Part shown: piece by piece, positions 9,843 through 22,385 of the stretch
Layout: the number at the start of each line of letters is the position of its first letter
How positions within the stretch are numbered: position 1 is the stretch's first letter
Origin: Cubamyces lactineus
Taxonomy: Eukaryota; Basidiomycota; Agaricomycetes; Polyporales; Polyporaceae
Reading direction: 5' to 3'
Assembly (NCBI GenBank): GCA_022376465.1
Contig: JACDTU010000006.1
Coordinates: 558,001-622,000, forward strand
DNA length: 64,000 nt
Made by a program: the position numbers and the translations under genes
The notes under the pieces: generated by a model
Database searches by the model: none
What the model saw: only the letters and a program-made list of their open reading frames with translations
Told to the model about the DNA's origin: nothing

Positions 9843-10723
9843 CTAAGGGAAGAAGCCGGACCCCTTCCTGCCGCGCTCGATCTGATCCTCCCGATATTCG
9901 TCCGCAAACGAACGGAGCCACTCCGGCGAGAGAGGCCGCTTCCAGTTCATGCCGGTCTCGAAGCGGTCGTCGTCGATCGTGTCGAGGAGGTGGTCGTGGA
10001 AGTTATAGATGATCTCGATGGCCTCGAGCGTGAGCGGTTGTCGGCCCTGTCGTACCACGATGCACTGCAGGGTCAGTATATTACTATCAGTTGCAACTTT
10101 ATGCGGAATGCTTAGGCAGTCAATGGTACGCACAGTCCCCGGATCGTTGATCTGCCAGCTATGCTCGCTCGTCAGTCAAGCGCTTGACTTCACGACTCGG
10201 ACATGCCAGACAGATATACATACTGGGGAGGGGCAAACGCGTCCTGCGCCTCGATACGTAAGTACACCGCCGGCTGGTTATTCTCGAGCGCGCGCTTCCC
10301 GCCATGGATGCTCTCGCTCCAGATCACCAGAGGGAATCCGCACACTTCGGTGACGGGGCAGAGCTCGCCCTGTGTGAAAACGGGATGGGTCGTCTTCAAG
10401 AGCACGTTCTGGAATTGGTTGGGCCACGGAGCGTGGCGGTTGTCGAGGATCTTCACGCCCCAAGCCTCGTCCTCGGCGAGCGGGCGGCACATCGGCTTGT
10501 GCATCTTCCAGTGCGAGGCTTGACACTCTTTGGACTGCGACAGGCCGCAATATTGAACAGGTCAGCGCATCTTCTACTACACGACGAACAGCGATGCGAC
10601 ACGGCAGCGGCGATGAAGACGTACGCAGTACACCCCTGTCGCGCCGTGGCATCTGGAGCATGCTTGCAGGCCTCCTTGGGGTATATTCCCGCACTTCGAG
10701 CAGCAGCTGAGTTGCTTTGGCAT
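9843..10723 (-). CDS. MYND zinc-finger protein 2
   Basis: Four exons: 10625..10723, 10224..10534, 10134..10158 and 9843..10064, exactly the exon lengths of MYND 1, with introns of 90, 65 and 69 bases. The product is 218 residues. Zinc ligands are C8, C11, C22, C25, C33, C37, H45 and C49 (CSKCG, CSRCH, VYC|SKECQ, WKMHKPMC). The C-terminal block with PLTLEAIE, NFHDHLLDTIDD and LSPEWLRSFA is conserved with MYND 1. No further domain recognised. It is convergent with F-box C at a spacing of about 260 bases, as in the other unit, so the two gene types were duplicated together. Whether they act together is not known. Confidence 0.85.
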
Positions 10724-12770
10724 AGTGGGGTTCAAGACCAATCACCAGATGCTCGTGGTGACGCCGGAGCTGGTGGGGCTGGTTTGACCTAACGCCTGGT
10801 GGTTTATATGTTAGTACCCCTTCATAGATACCCTCGGCAAAGAATAGAGTTCGAACGGAAACTCACAGAGTGACCGGGTGCAGATGCACGACTATGACAT
10901 GTAGACAAGTGAACCCGGGGGGACTGATAGGCTCAGCGGTCACGATGGGCATGGATAGTTCAACTAGTCGACCGAATAAACGGACTTACGACAAGCGATC
11001 AATGCATGACATACAACATCTAGCTGAGAGAGGGTAGAGGAGCGTCCAGACGTGGTCATGATATCCACTAGAATTTGCTACCGCAGGCGCTATGCTGCGC
11101 GCATCATGGTATAGTCCTGAGGACCTGAGCCACAACGTACTGCGGCGATATCTTGACTCATTGCACGCCATGAAGCTCCGTGGTGCGTAGCTGACGCGTA
11201 CATTGGCCCAAACTTTGCCGCAGCTCTGAGCTGCGCTGAATCAAGTCCCGGAGGTCATAGCTATGTACCTTGACCCTTGACCTGAGGGATGCTTGGACCT
11301 GCGTGTGCAACCTCATACCAATACAGTGAGAACTTGGAACAGCTTGGGTGAGCGCAGTGCCGCGCACTCATCACGAAAAAGGCGTCCAAATTGTGGCCCG
11401 CGCAAGAATTTGTGTCCTTGTAATCTGTTACTATAGCGTTCTAATTGATTATCATATTTTGCCTCAATACAAACCGATGAAACCGACTTAACTATGACGC
11501 GTCTTGAAACCTGCTTGCAACCGGATTATAAACACCTCGCAACAGCTTTCAAAGGGCTTCCAAGCCCTCACAATCATTACGACGACTTGCAATCCAATAC
11601 AAAGACGCGCACTTAATTGCGCCGATAGCCTGTCTCATTAGACAGGTACTATACAGTACTATACAGGCCCACGTCGGGGTTTCAATGTACAATTTGTGGG
11701 CGATGTCGCGACGTGGACTCATCACCAAGTCCCCTTCACTCATACCACATTACTTACTAGGTGCCGCCTCTTCGAGGTGTACTAACCTAGTATCGTCTCA
11801 GCCGTGGGCCCGTATCAAGATAGTTATTCTCCGGCACTTCTGGCTCCGGTCCCTTTCTTGCTGCGACGTCTTTGCTGGGTCTTTTGGTCTTGTCTGCGGA
11901 TATCTGCCAGTCTCACTACTGTCTGGGTGCTACGTCTACGGTCATCTCTTGGTCTTGGGCTGATCTGCGGAGTCCCGGGGCCTAGGCAAACTCTCTAGCT
12001 GGTGCACTGGCCTCGGGATGTGTCACCTTCGATCCTGGTGTCTCGATGCTACATGCTGACTACCTGTCTACCCTCGCGTTCAGCTAGTGCGCCACATCAC
12101 ACGACCGATACCCGGCCATTATACCATTGACATTTGGGCCTTACGCCCATGTCCCTCTTGTACATACATATATATGCCATGCTGTAGTACCCATGTCTTA
12201 TGTATTTCCGTCATCAGAAATATATTGCTCAGTTTAACTGCGATATTTTCTTGATCTGTTCCAAATGTCCAGCGTTTGCCCGAGAGTTGTAGTCGTCTCT
12301 AAATGTGTAGAAGGATTGTACTCGATCCTATGAGTCTAATTATTTTCTTCGTCAGGTCCTAGATCAGGTTTACATACCTTCAAAGGCCCTTGCAAGACGC
12401 TCGCAAGGAGCTCAACGCCCGTTTAGTCACATTACTATTGAATCAGGAACATAAAATCATTGCATCGATTGTAACTCCTTGGAACCACATTACAACCGGT
12501 TACAATCCAGCCTCAAATCGGCGACAAAAGTGTGATGCTCAGGCTACGCAAGCTGAGAGAGTCGAGTAGAATCGCGTGGGCGTTTAAATCTACTGCCGCA
12601 TTCGGCCTGCTGTGGCACAAGCGCGGCATTGCTTCAAGCCTCTTCACGGCGAAATGACCCTGTTCTTGCCTCGTTCTCTGCCTGTACCACACTGCACTCA
12701 CCTGAGTCACGACGAAGCCTCACCAGGCCTCTAATGAACTGTTATTCTCTGTAACGACCCGACTTTCACG
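10724..12770. other. AT-rich stretch without a gene
   Basis: No coding frame supported on either strand. Between about 11640 and 12480 the sequence has TATA-like (ACATACATATATATG near 12165) and AT-rich features that could belong to an old solo LTR, but no matching ends or target duplication were found. The last part is the promoter of the DnaJ gene. Confidence 0.4.
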
Positions 12771-14465
12771 ATGAGCTCACCGATTCAGTCAAGACCGCTC
12801 GTGCCCCATATCCCAACCACTTGCTCGCAATGTTCCGTCGCTCTCGAGTTTCCTGTACCATCACCCCAACCACGTCCAGGAACGCTATTGAACATCTCTT
12901 GTTACAACTGCAAGACCATCATCTCACACGCATTCTACCCGACACAAATACCAAGCCATTATGCTAGCAATGCGAAGAGCTCAGTAGGCCTCGGCGGAGG
13001 TAGCGGCTCGTCGTCCTCGCAAGGTCCCCGGAAGGGCCGCAAGATTGGTACGCAGGAGAAGCCGCTCGAAACGGGCTACTACGATCTACTCGGCGTGCCT
13101 GTCGACGCCACGACGGATGATATCAAGAAGGCCTACAGTGCGTTTCTACCACTTCCTACCCTCTTACACGCAGACTGAACGATGAGAAAGGGCGACTGGC
13201 AATCAAGCACCACCCGGACAAGAATCGCGACGACCCCCACGCGGAAGAGCGGTTCAAGGAGATCGCGATCGCCTACCAGACGCTATCGGACCCCGAGCTG
13301 CGGCGGAAGTATAACGAGTTCGGGCCAAAGGAGAGTGCGCCCGAAGGCGGGTTCGTCGACCCCGAGGAGATCTTTGGCAGCATCTTTGGCGGCGAGCGGT
13401 TCGTGCCGATCATTGGTCACATCAGCCTCGCGAAAGACATGAAGGCGGCGCTGCAGGAGGAGGAAGAGAACGAGAGTGAGAACGTGCAGCGGGATGCGAA
13501 GGGACGGGAGATACTGTCGCCAGAGGAGAAGGCACGGAGGGAGGAGAAAGCTAGGAAAGTCGCGGCGGAGGTAGGTTCTCTTAAGCTGTGCAGCCGTACA
13601 CTGGTTCATGATGCTGTGGACAGAAAGCTGCAGCAAGAGCCGAGCGAGTGGCCAAGTTGGTGGAGAACTTGGACCGCAAGCTGTCGATATTCACAGAGTC
13701 TGCGGCCGGTCCAAATGACCCGCAGGTGTCAGAGAGCTTCCGCACGATATGCAAGCTCGAGGCCGAGTAGGTGCTTCATCCACACTGTCATGATCTCATT
13801 CTAACCTGATAACAGGGAGCTCAAGAAGGAGTCCTATGGTGTGGACTTGTTGCATGCGATCGGTTTTGTGTACGCGCAAAAGGCGAAGCATTACCTCGCG
13901 TCGAATCAGACGTTCCTTGGCATGGGTGGCTGGATCCACAACGTGCAAGGGAAATACCACGTATTCAGCGAGACGTGAGTTCCGGTCACAATATGGGCCG
14001 ACAAGTGGTACTGATACTTGCATAGCGTCTCGACGCTTCGTGCTGCAATGGAGCTGAAGAACGTTTTCGAGCAGATTCAGGCGGCAGAAAAGGCCGGCAA
14101 TCTGAGCCCTGAAGAGAAGCAGCGGCTGGAGGAGCAAGCGGCTGAGAAGGGCGTCCAGACTCTATTCAAGGTCAGTAGCCCTCGACTAATATATGTTCAT
14201 GACCATCTCGTCGTATTCACCTGTGAAACAGGGCGCGAAACTGGAGATTGAGTCAGTCCTGCGCGAGACCTGCGACCGGCTGCTCGAAGACCCGAATGTT
14301 CCGCGCGTCAAGACACAACTGCGTGCTGTCGCCTTGCAGATCCTTGGAGAGGCGTACATGAGCGTACGCAAGGAAGAGGACGAGCGCCGTGAGGAGAGCG
14401 AGTACGTCCGGATTGAGACGAGTGGTAGTCGCAAGCGCGACTCCTACCGTGCACCCCCGTCCTGA
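12771..14465 (+). CDS. DnaJ (Hsp40) protein with X-type C-terminal region
   Basis: Six exons: 12771..13137, 13191..13570, 13624..13766, 13816..13974, 14026..14170 and 14232..14465, giving 475 residues. The N-terminus carries two CxxC pairs (TCSQC, SCYNC) that may bind zinc. A glycine/serine linker leads to a J domain at about residues 102-170 with the Hsp70-activating HPD at 130-132 (IKHHPDK). After it comes a [23 protein letters not shown] segment, then a long charged region with [16 protein letters not shown], the layout of fungal Caj1/Djp1-type J proteins (DnaJ-X). These act as co-chaperones of Hsp70, some in peroxisomal import. The first acceptor is a plain AAG, chosen because it yields the canonical [15 protein letters not shown]. 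Function by family only. Confidence 0.9.
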
Positions 14466-14788
14466 TTCACCCAGTTATCCATCGAACTCATATGAGCCGT
14501 GCGAATGTTAGTACTCGTCTATAGATAGCGCCAGTATGTATGTAGCTATACGTATACTTTCTGACATAGCTGGTAATGGACAAGGTGCAAAGTCGTCTGT
14601 ACGGACGACTTTCTCAGTTCCGGAGTCCGTGTGGCCAATGAGGGCAATCGATCACGTACCACGTGGTTGAGATCGAGTCAAAGAAATCGAGATCTATCTT
14701 TGAGTAGTGGTCTGCGATTAAGTACTTGCTGTGTAACTTGACTCTTTCCTCCATCCTCTCTTCTGCTCCTCCCTCGGGTGATCCAGAC
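14466..14788. promoter_or_regulatory. spacer between DnaJ and TyrRS genes
   Basis: 3' flank of the DnaJ gene and 5' flank of the tyrosyl-tRNA synthetase gene; no other gene seen. Confidence 0.5.
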
Positions 14789-16432
14789 ATGGCCTCGCTA
14801 GCGGATGAGAAGTACGAACTCATTACGAGGAGATTGCAAGAAGTGCTCGGCGGAGATCTGATCAAGGCTATTCTCGCGGAAGGGCGGACACCCAAATGCT
14901 ACTGGGGTACGCGCGCACAACTTTCTTCCTGTGTTCATGCGTGCTCATTAATGCGGATGAACTACAGGCACTGCGCCCACAGGACGACGTGCGCGACTCT
15001 TCCTCTCTGTTTGAGACTCGCTTGCTCAAGCAGACGCCCGTGCAGCACACATTGGGTACTTCGTACCCCTCACGAAAATCGCCGACTTCTTGCGCGCCGG
15101 TGTAGAGGTCACTATCCTTCTCGCTGGTAGGTGTTATATGCGAGTCTTCATGTCGTTGCGAGAGATGTGGTCGTATCCTGAGCGGTCTCTCATATCTACC
15201 CGGTAGATGTGCACGCGTTCCTCGATAACCTGAAGGCACCGCTCGAGCTGGTCGCTCACAGGACGGAATACTACAAGAAGATCCTCCTCGCCGTTTTCAC
15301 CTCCCTTGGCATCCCGACGTCAAAACTCCGTTTCGTGGAGGGTTCCTCCTACCAGTTGACCAAGGAGTACAACCTCGACAACTACAGGCTATGCGCGATC
15401 GTGACTGAGCACGATGCGAAGAAGGCTGGCGCCGAGGTCGTCAAGCAGGTCGAGAGCCCGCTGTTGAGTGGTCTGCTTTACCCCGGACTGCAGGCGCTGG
15501 ACGAGCAGTACCTTGACTGCGATTTCCAGTTTGGTGGTGTTGACCAGGTTCGTTTCGATCTTGTCTCGTTGTTATAACGATCATATCCCAATGCGTGAAC
15601 ATATCTGCAGCGCAAGATCTTCACCTTCGCCGAGCTCTACCTCCCCCGCCTCGGATACAAGAAACGTGCGCATCTCATGAACCCCATGGTGCCCGGCCTC
15701 GGCGGCGGCAAGATGTCGTCCTCGGACCCGGACTCGAAGATTGACTTCCTCGACGCGCCCGAGGTGGTCCGGCGGAAGATCAAGAAGGCGTTCTGCGAGG
15801 AGGGCAACGTCGACGAGAACGGCGTGCTCTCCTTCGTCGAGGCCGTGCTCATCCCGATCAGCCAGCTCCGGATCGAACGCGCGAAGGGCCAGACGGGCGC
15901 TGACGCGGACGAGGGCACGAGCGCGACGGGCGACCAGAGGCCGTTCGTGCTCGAGGGCGCACCGGAGGGCACGGTGTTCTCGATCTTCAGGAAGGAGGAG
16001 TATGGCGGGTCGCTGCACTACGCATCCATCGAGCAGCTGAAAGAGGACTTCAAGGAGAGGAAGCTGCACCCGAAGGATCTCAAGACGGCGGTTGCGGACG
16101 CGATCGTGCATCTGCTGGAGCCGATCCGCCAGGCGTTCGAGAAGGACGAGGAGTGGCAGAAGGTGGAGAAGCTGGCGTACCCCGACCCGAACGCAAAGCC
16201 GGAGAAGAAAAAGAAGGCGAGTCTTGTCTCATTTGGTTGGGAATCGTGTACGGGTTGCTGACTGTGAGTGCAGGTCAAGGTGTACCACCCGCCTCCCCCG
16301 GGCAAGGGCAAGAATGCGAAGCCGGCAGACGGTGCTGCTACTGGAGAAGCTGCGTCGACTGAGCCCGCTGTTCCCGCTGAGGGTGCGCATTCTGCCGCGG
16401 AGGCCGCCAAACAGCAAGAGGCGTCTTCATGA
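14789..16432 (+). CDS. tyrosyl-tRNA synthetase, cytosolic
   Basis: Class I aminoacyl-tRNA synthetase that charges tRNA-Tyr with tyrosine. Six exons: 14789..14906, 14968..14988, 15046..15126, 15207..15547, 15611..16216 and 16274..16432, giving 441 residues. The HIGH-type signature is PHIGY near residues 47-51 and is assembled across a 21-base exon. The second class I signature KMSSS is at about 221-225. The catalytic core also shows [15 protein letters not shown], typical of eukaryotic TyrRS. The C-terminal lysine-rich tail and an alanine-rich end follow in exon 6. The last intron appears to start with GC (GCGAGT donor at 16217); no usable GT donor keeps the frame. Length fits fungal cytosolic enzymes without an added EMAP domain. 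Confidence 0.95.
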
Positions 16433-16867
16433 CACATTGACGGATGGAGAAGCTGATACATTTTGTTGTACGTATACGCCGGGTTGTATACATAATACAA
16501 TTCGTCATCAATCTCACCAGTCGGAATGGGTACCTCGCGCAATCCGATCGTTGAGTCCTCGAGTCAAACTAGACAACGCCTGCTTTTTAGAGTCCATTCT
16601 GAGTTGTATCCGGCAATTCCTTGGAACGAAAAGTGCCTTCAGCCAGTATGTCTACCGATCCTCGAAGACAAGTCTTCTTCACGCATTGCTCACGGTATCG
16701 TGGGACCTCACTTTCACTTCGATCAATTAGATGACTCTACTACATTCCGTTCAAGTCAATATTGTCCGCGGTATATTCGTGACGAGCGTAACGATATCAA
16801 TGTCCAAACAACTAGGGGCCCAATGGCAAAGAGACTCGGTAGCAATATGCAACTCCGCTCTAGCCCT
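16433..16867. other. spacer between convergent genes
   Basis: 3' flanks of the TyrRS gene (plus strand) and the small secreted protein gene (minus strand). No gene seen. Confidence 0.5.
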
Positions 16868-17598
16868 CTATTGGAAGAGGATCTGGAGCTTGACGGGGTA
16901 GCACGAGTCGAAGTCATACCCACGGTCGGGCGCGGCCTTGTAGTACACCACGTTCTCGAACGTCGTCTGGCAGAGCGAGAACGAGTCCGCGTCGTTGTTG
17001 ACCGCGAGGAGCGGCAGGCCTGAGTCGCCCTGCTATTGAATGGATGATCGTCGGCATTGATCACGAGTGCGGAGGAGGGAAAGTAATAAGACTTACCACA
17101 GCGCAGTAGATCTGGGCGCCGGCCAAAGGGTTGGCCGTGGTGCGGGCGACGAACTCGAGCGAGTTGCCGGCATCGACGGTTGTCGCCTGCGTGGGCGTCG
17201 CGCCGTCGCTGTGCAGGATGAGCGTGCCGTTCTCGAGCGAGACGGTCGGGTACGTGATCGGGTACGAGCCCCAGGACTCCTCCGTCTGTGTCGCGCAAAA
17301 CAGCCGATCGGTCAGCGTTTCCTGAGCAGAGGCGTCATCAAGGCAGGAGGGCACATACGATAAAGTGCCAGATCTGTGTCTGCTGGAAGGACCCGGCAGT
17401 GCCGAGGACGAGCGGCGCGCCAGTGCTGTTAGCATTGGCACCGGCGGTGTTGTACGCGGCGAGCGTGAAGCTCGACGAGGTGTCGAACGCGCCGCCGCCA
17501 AGGCCGTCGCACCAGGGGCCCGGGGCAGCCCGCTTCATGGGCGTCGCCATCGCGGAGGCGGCAGAGAGGGCGGCGGCGAGCGCGGTGAAGGCGAGCAT
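16868..17598 (-). CDS. small secreted protein, unknown family
   Basis: Three exons, 17359..17598, 17097..17285 and 16868..17032, with introns of 73 and 64 bases, encode 197 residues. Residues 1-19 form a signal peptide (MLAFTALAAALSAASAMA), followed by a KR pair near 22-23 that could be a Kex2 processing site. The mature part is neutral, rich in Thr, Ser, Gly and Asn, with one N-x-S/T site visible (NST), and four cysteines (WCDG, IYCAV, SLCQ, DSCYPV) that could form two disulfides. It is probably secreted and beta-rich. No enzymatic motif recognised. It is convergent with the TyrRS gene. Confidence 0.75.
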
Positions 17599-20500
17599 GT
17601 CGAGGACTGGTGGAAAGAGAATGGGTGGGAGGTGGTGTGGATGAGAGAGGGCTTGTCCGATTGTAGCGTCCGGTGGTGAGCTTATATATTGCTGGGCGCG
17701 ACGGAGCGCAGTCCAAACGGCACTCAGGTGGAGCCTCCAAGCCTCAAGCCTCAAGCCTCCAGGCCTGATCATGAGGCCCAAGCATTCGTCGTTCAAGCAT
17801 AGGAAGCGATTGCCGAGACTCGACGGCGGGCGTTCGCCGAAGGTGCGCTGCGGCTGTGCAACAAACGGACGTGTCACGTCGATCTCCGGCATGCACGCAC
17901 CTCGACACACCGGTTGATTGGCCAGCACGGAGCGACGCGCTGCGAGTTGAAGGTGAGCTCAGGCCGTCCTGGAAAGAAAGGCCAAGAGTTAGAGGGCTGG
18001 TTTGCTTACCACGACAGCTCGTTGCCGTCTTGTGCTGGTCAGGCTGACGACCAGGTCCACAGTGCGAGTTGTGCTGCTGTGCAAGTCCAGGTTGATTCGA
18101 GCAGCACCCAGTACTTGGCACGGGAGTCTAATCCAGTAGCATGGGAATGGCAGAGAATGACAACCAGATGCGGTATGAGGGCCGTGGGTGTCGGTGATAT
18201 CGGCTCGACTTGTCACTTGACCGTTGTCGGTCGGGAAAAGAGACGTTGGCGCACAGCGCATTCTAGCGAAAGACCTTCCCCGACATCAAGCGGTATATAC
18301 GGCACAGAGAACGACAAAGCGTCCATCTCCGAGGCGGGGAAAGAATCGATCGCTTGCTGATACTTTGAGCCTGGGCCTCTGCATGCCCGATCGCCTCCGA
18401 GTCGAGCGCTCAGCGTAGCGTAGAATGCGGGAGGCGAGGAGGCAGACGCCTAATTAGTGCAGGTTGGAACTTATACGCAGCTTGAGGCTGCTTGGACGCT
18501 ATCGCTAGTAACATCAGAGTCGTGCTTGAAGGGGGCTTTTCAATCATGTGGCAAGTCCGTAAATAAAGCAACTTGAAGCCAGACCTACTATATGGGAGAA
18601 CGATCGTAAAGTGTGCGCAACACCAGGTTCGTGTCGAAGACAGAGAAGACACAATCAGGGATTGTTGGCTGAGAGAGGTGCGCAGTTGGCAGTACAAGAG
18701 TCGCATAGTATGAGTGAGTTCCTGGCATTTGCAGAAACCAACCTGGACGTCATCCTTGCGCGCGCGATCGATGGAGAGGAAGCTCGAGAGAGAGGGGAAC
18801 CCGGCGCTTAATATCGCCATCGGGATCAAGCGCTCGGTGGTACTGGTCGTCCAGTCTGACCAGACCGCTTTCTTCAACTTCAAGTCTCGTCTGAGCCTGT
18901 TGCGATTTCTGTCCATAACAACATTCAATCTGCTGAGGGCCATCCGCTATCACTGCTCTGTCTTTAACTTCTCTAGAGAACTCTGGATGGACCCAATTAA
19001 CCCCGTCGGAAACGTCCTCAGCCTCTCAACGATACCCCTCAAGACTGCTAGAGCACACTTCTAGTCGTCGCGCCCATGAACAACCCATCTCTTCACTAGT
19101 GAACTCTGCTATCGATCTGCTGGAGCTCTCAACAGGAGCCTTCTGTTATATATGCTGACACCTGAGGCCTGAGTCTCTCTCTTCCTCTGGACGACGAATC
19201 TGCTGTCCTCCGAGTGGTCTTCCTCATTTGTTTTGCTAGCTCTGTCAGATGCAGATGTTAGGTGAGCAATTCGCGAAGCCACAATAAACGTAGTTCGCTC
19301 CTCCGAATCATTGCCGCTCTACGGGCTCTGCCGACGACCTCACGTCGCAAGACCGACCGTCAGGGTCGATATGGCATCACACACGTCAAACCCTCGCGAC
19401 ATGACCTATTCTCAAGGCGTGCTCCGAGGATATGGAGATAGCTCTGATGCGTTCTTCAAGGGCTCCTTGCACTTCGTTCGCTGTGTCCGCCACTATCGCG
19501 AGCCTTCTCTCGAACCGGTACTACTATGACGAAAACGTCTTGTGCTGCGCGCTCCACCTGTCCATGTCAGTACCCAGACGCAGTTCGCATAAACCTGCAC
19601 TCGAGCACGCGTATGGCGGCGATATCTACTTGGGGTCTTAAGGTGCGTACGGGGAACTACAACTGGATATTATGGTTTTCGGCTCAACGTGCTACGGATC
19701 AACTAGATACCTGAGGCTGGCACTAGCACCAAGCCGCTCTCTTCTCTGCTGCAAAACTATAGCCAACGTGCGTACCGAAATCAGCAGCTGCGGGTTGACA
19801 TGTCGCATACTTGACGCGTCGACATTGAGCCCTAGGATGCCCGTCGACAACCCTCCATGACGAAACCCGCGTCCTCCTTCGACTGTAGCAGGGCGGTAGT
19901 AGCGCGGCCGGCGTGTGCATTGACTCTCCGTCTGTTCTTGACCAAGGACGAGAGCTTGTCGGACAACCCCCGAACACTTGACTGCTAGGCCGGCGCGATT
20001 GCTATCCGTCACCTGTGGAACCCCCAAGCGAATGCGAGCTGGAGCTTCAGCTGGAGTTGAAGGTCTAGCCAAACCGGCACGCACTCGGCCAACATACAGG
20101 GCTTGTCGCCTGAAGTACTTGGTATAAAATCACCTTGAACGTGCTGCTCCGCCGTCTGTGCAGATCCCCATGTTCAGTACTCACGCCTGTTTTGTCATCG
20201 GAGTTCATAACCGTTCGCCTCAACCGCTTCTCGACGTGATGTCTCGAGACCATCAGGAGTTGAGACGCTAGTAGTGCGAGCCCTTACTGTCAGGTGCGTC
20301 ACGACCTTGCACCCTTCACTGCGACGACAATGTCCTAGATATCAGCTCGATCAGCCGGATGATTTATGCAGCATTCTATACACTTGCGATTTCCGGAGGC
20401 AAGCTCGGTCAACGGAGAGTGTACAAAAGAGAGGATACGGGGTCGTACGTGATCAGGGTCGATACGGTTGCCAGTGCGAACTCGACGACCATGACCTTCG

Positions 20501-22385
20501 CGTGAGATAGCGACGGCGCCTGCCCTGTGGCCGTAGCATGTGTTCTGTCGAACTTCCAGTGAAGCCTGAGGGCCTGGCCAGTGACGGTCGACTCGGAGCG
20601 GCGCCATTGCCAAGGTCAGCCACAGATCAGCGTGTACGTACCCGCACAGCCCGTACGCACGAGCGCCTGCCGTGCCGTGCCTTTCCGAGTGCGGACAAAC
20701 GTCGTTCTGGAAAGGAGAAGACGGTAGGTAGGTCGTCGGACGAGAGTTAAGTTGGATAGGATAGAGACTGACGACGACGTTCCAGCCATCGACGATCCCC
20801 GAGTCCGCGACCTCGCAGGGTGCGTCTGTCCTGACGACCCAGATCTGCTACGCGGAACCGCACCTGTATGGGTAGGTGGCCGTGGTGTCCCTTGGGCCGT
20901 TCCCGCCGATTTGGGTGTTCGCCGGAGATGAACCCCTGTGCGGTGACAGACGCGGCCTGCGATGCATCTGCGTGCCTGCCTATCACTAGTCAGCATCTCG
21001 AATCATGGATGAATCGATCAGATCCTGGGGTGGGGGCGCACCTGGGCGTACGGTTACCTCGCCAACGCCACTCGTCCGCACAGACGACATGGTACCGATG
21101 CGATCTGGCTGAATCTTGTTGGATGGGGATAGGAGGCGCGCGACGCCGTACGTTGTCAGCGATGACCTGCAGCTGGTTGTCGATGCGCGCCACAATGCGG
21201 GTTTCCTTGGCGCTCGGTGGCAGCGCCATGCGCATTCGGGGTGCTTTAGGGCGGAGAAGGATGGAGTAGGGTTTGTTGTTGTGTGGTTTCGAGCGTGCGT
21301 CAGCGGGCCCACCGGACTAATCAGAAATTTTGGGTCAAACACGACCGCCGGCATGGAGGATCAGCGCTAGAAGGCAGGACGTATTGGGGGATGCCTTGTG
21401 GACGCGCTTCTTGGATGAATTTTGGGCGGTGGGGGCCGCATGCAAACCTGTGTGCGCGTAGCGGGGGTATATCATGATCTTATGCAGAGGTGGGAGTTCT
21501 AGCAGCTCGTCAATGGATGCTAGCGCCGCTGGCAGCGATCGTGCGACTAGCCGCATCAGAGGCACGAGTGTGCGAAGTCGAACGAGCAGAACATGCATCG
21601 GCTGGGCGCTGGTCGTGGGGGGAGTCTGGGTCCTAGAGAGGTTCGATTACTGCATGTGGTGCTGGCGTGCATATGGTCGTGGACGGTTACGACGACTTCC
21701 ATTGAGGGCGCATGAGTAAAAGGTGGGCGGTGGATAGATGCCATCACCGTGCTCGTGAAAGCGACGCAGCAAAGGGTGAGTTCATTACCGTGACTGGGAG
21801 CGGACATGGCGAGCACCCGCCAGTGCTATCGGAGGCTAGCTGGGGGAGCGCGTGGGGAAGGACTTATCGTGGACGACGAGCAGCAATAAGCTTTCGCTGT
21901 GCGATTGGCCCAGGAACAAACCAGCCATTGCGAAGCGCCCTCCAAATCCGTGCGTGCGACCATCTCGATCCCCGATCGCGCTCTTCCGATCGGTCCTAGC
22001 GTTTTCTCGCTCGTGTGCCAGTTTTCACACTCTCACTCTGGGCATGCTGACTGAAGAGGAGTGAGCAGAAGTGCAACAGGAGCTCTCGGGGAGATGACGA
22101 GGCGAGGGCTGGTATGGACGTTGGCGATGCGGGGTCGGCAAGAAGGGAAAGCGCAAGGCCGGGTGGAAGACGGAAGACGGTGGCGGTGATGGACGGGCGC
22201 CTGTGCTATCTTTCCGAGAGGGAAAGGAAAACTCCGCACAGAGTGGATCTCGGCAAATGGTACGGGTTATCGACTCGCCCCGATAATAAAATGTCTGCGT
22301 CCTCTCCAAGCCGCCCTCTCCCGCATCCTCAGCCTCTCTCTGCCACCTTCCATCTCCTCCCCACCCCTCCGCCAACGCCATCCCC
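17599..22385. other. 4.8-kb stretch without a confident gene
   Basis: No gene is supported. Between about 20380 and 21250 short spans have codon-like composition in more than one frame (for example plus strand about 20410-20510 and 20740-20940, minus strand about 20990-21235) with possible splice signals, but no chain of exons gave a recognisable protein. A short tandem CAAGCCT repeat lies at about 17738-17758. The last part is the promoter of the purine permease gene. Confidence 0.35.
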
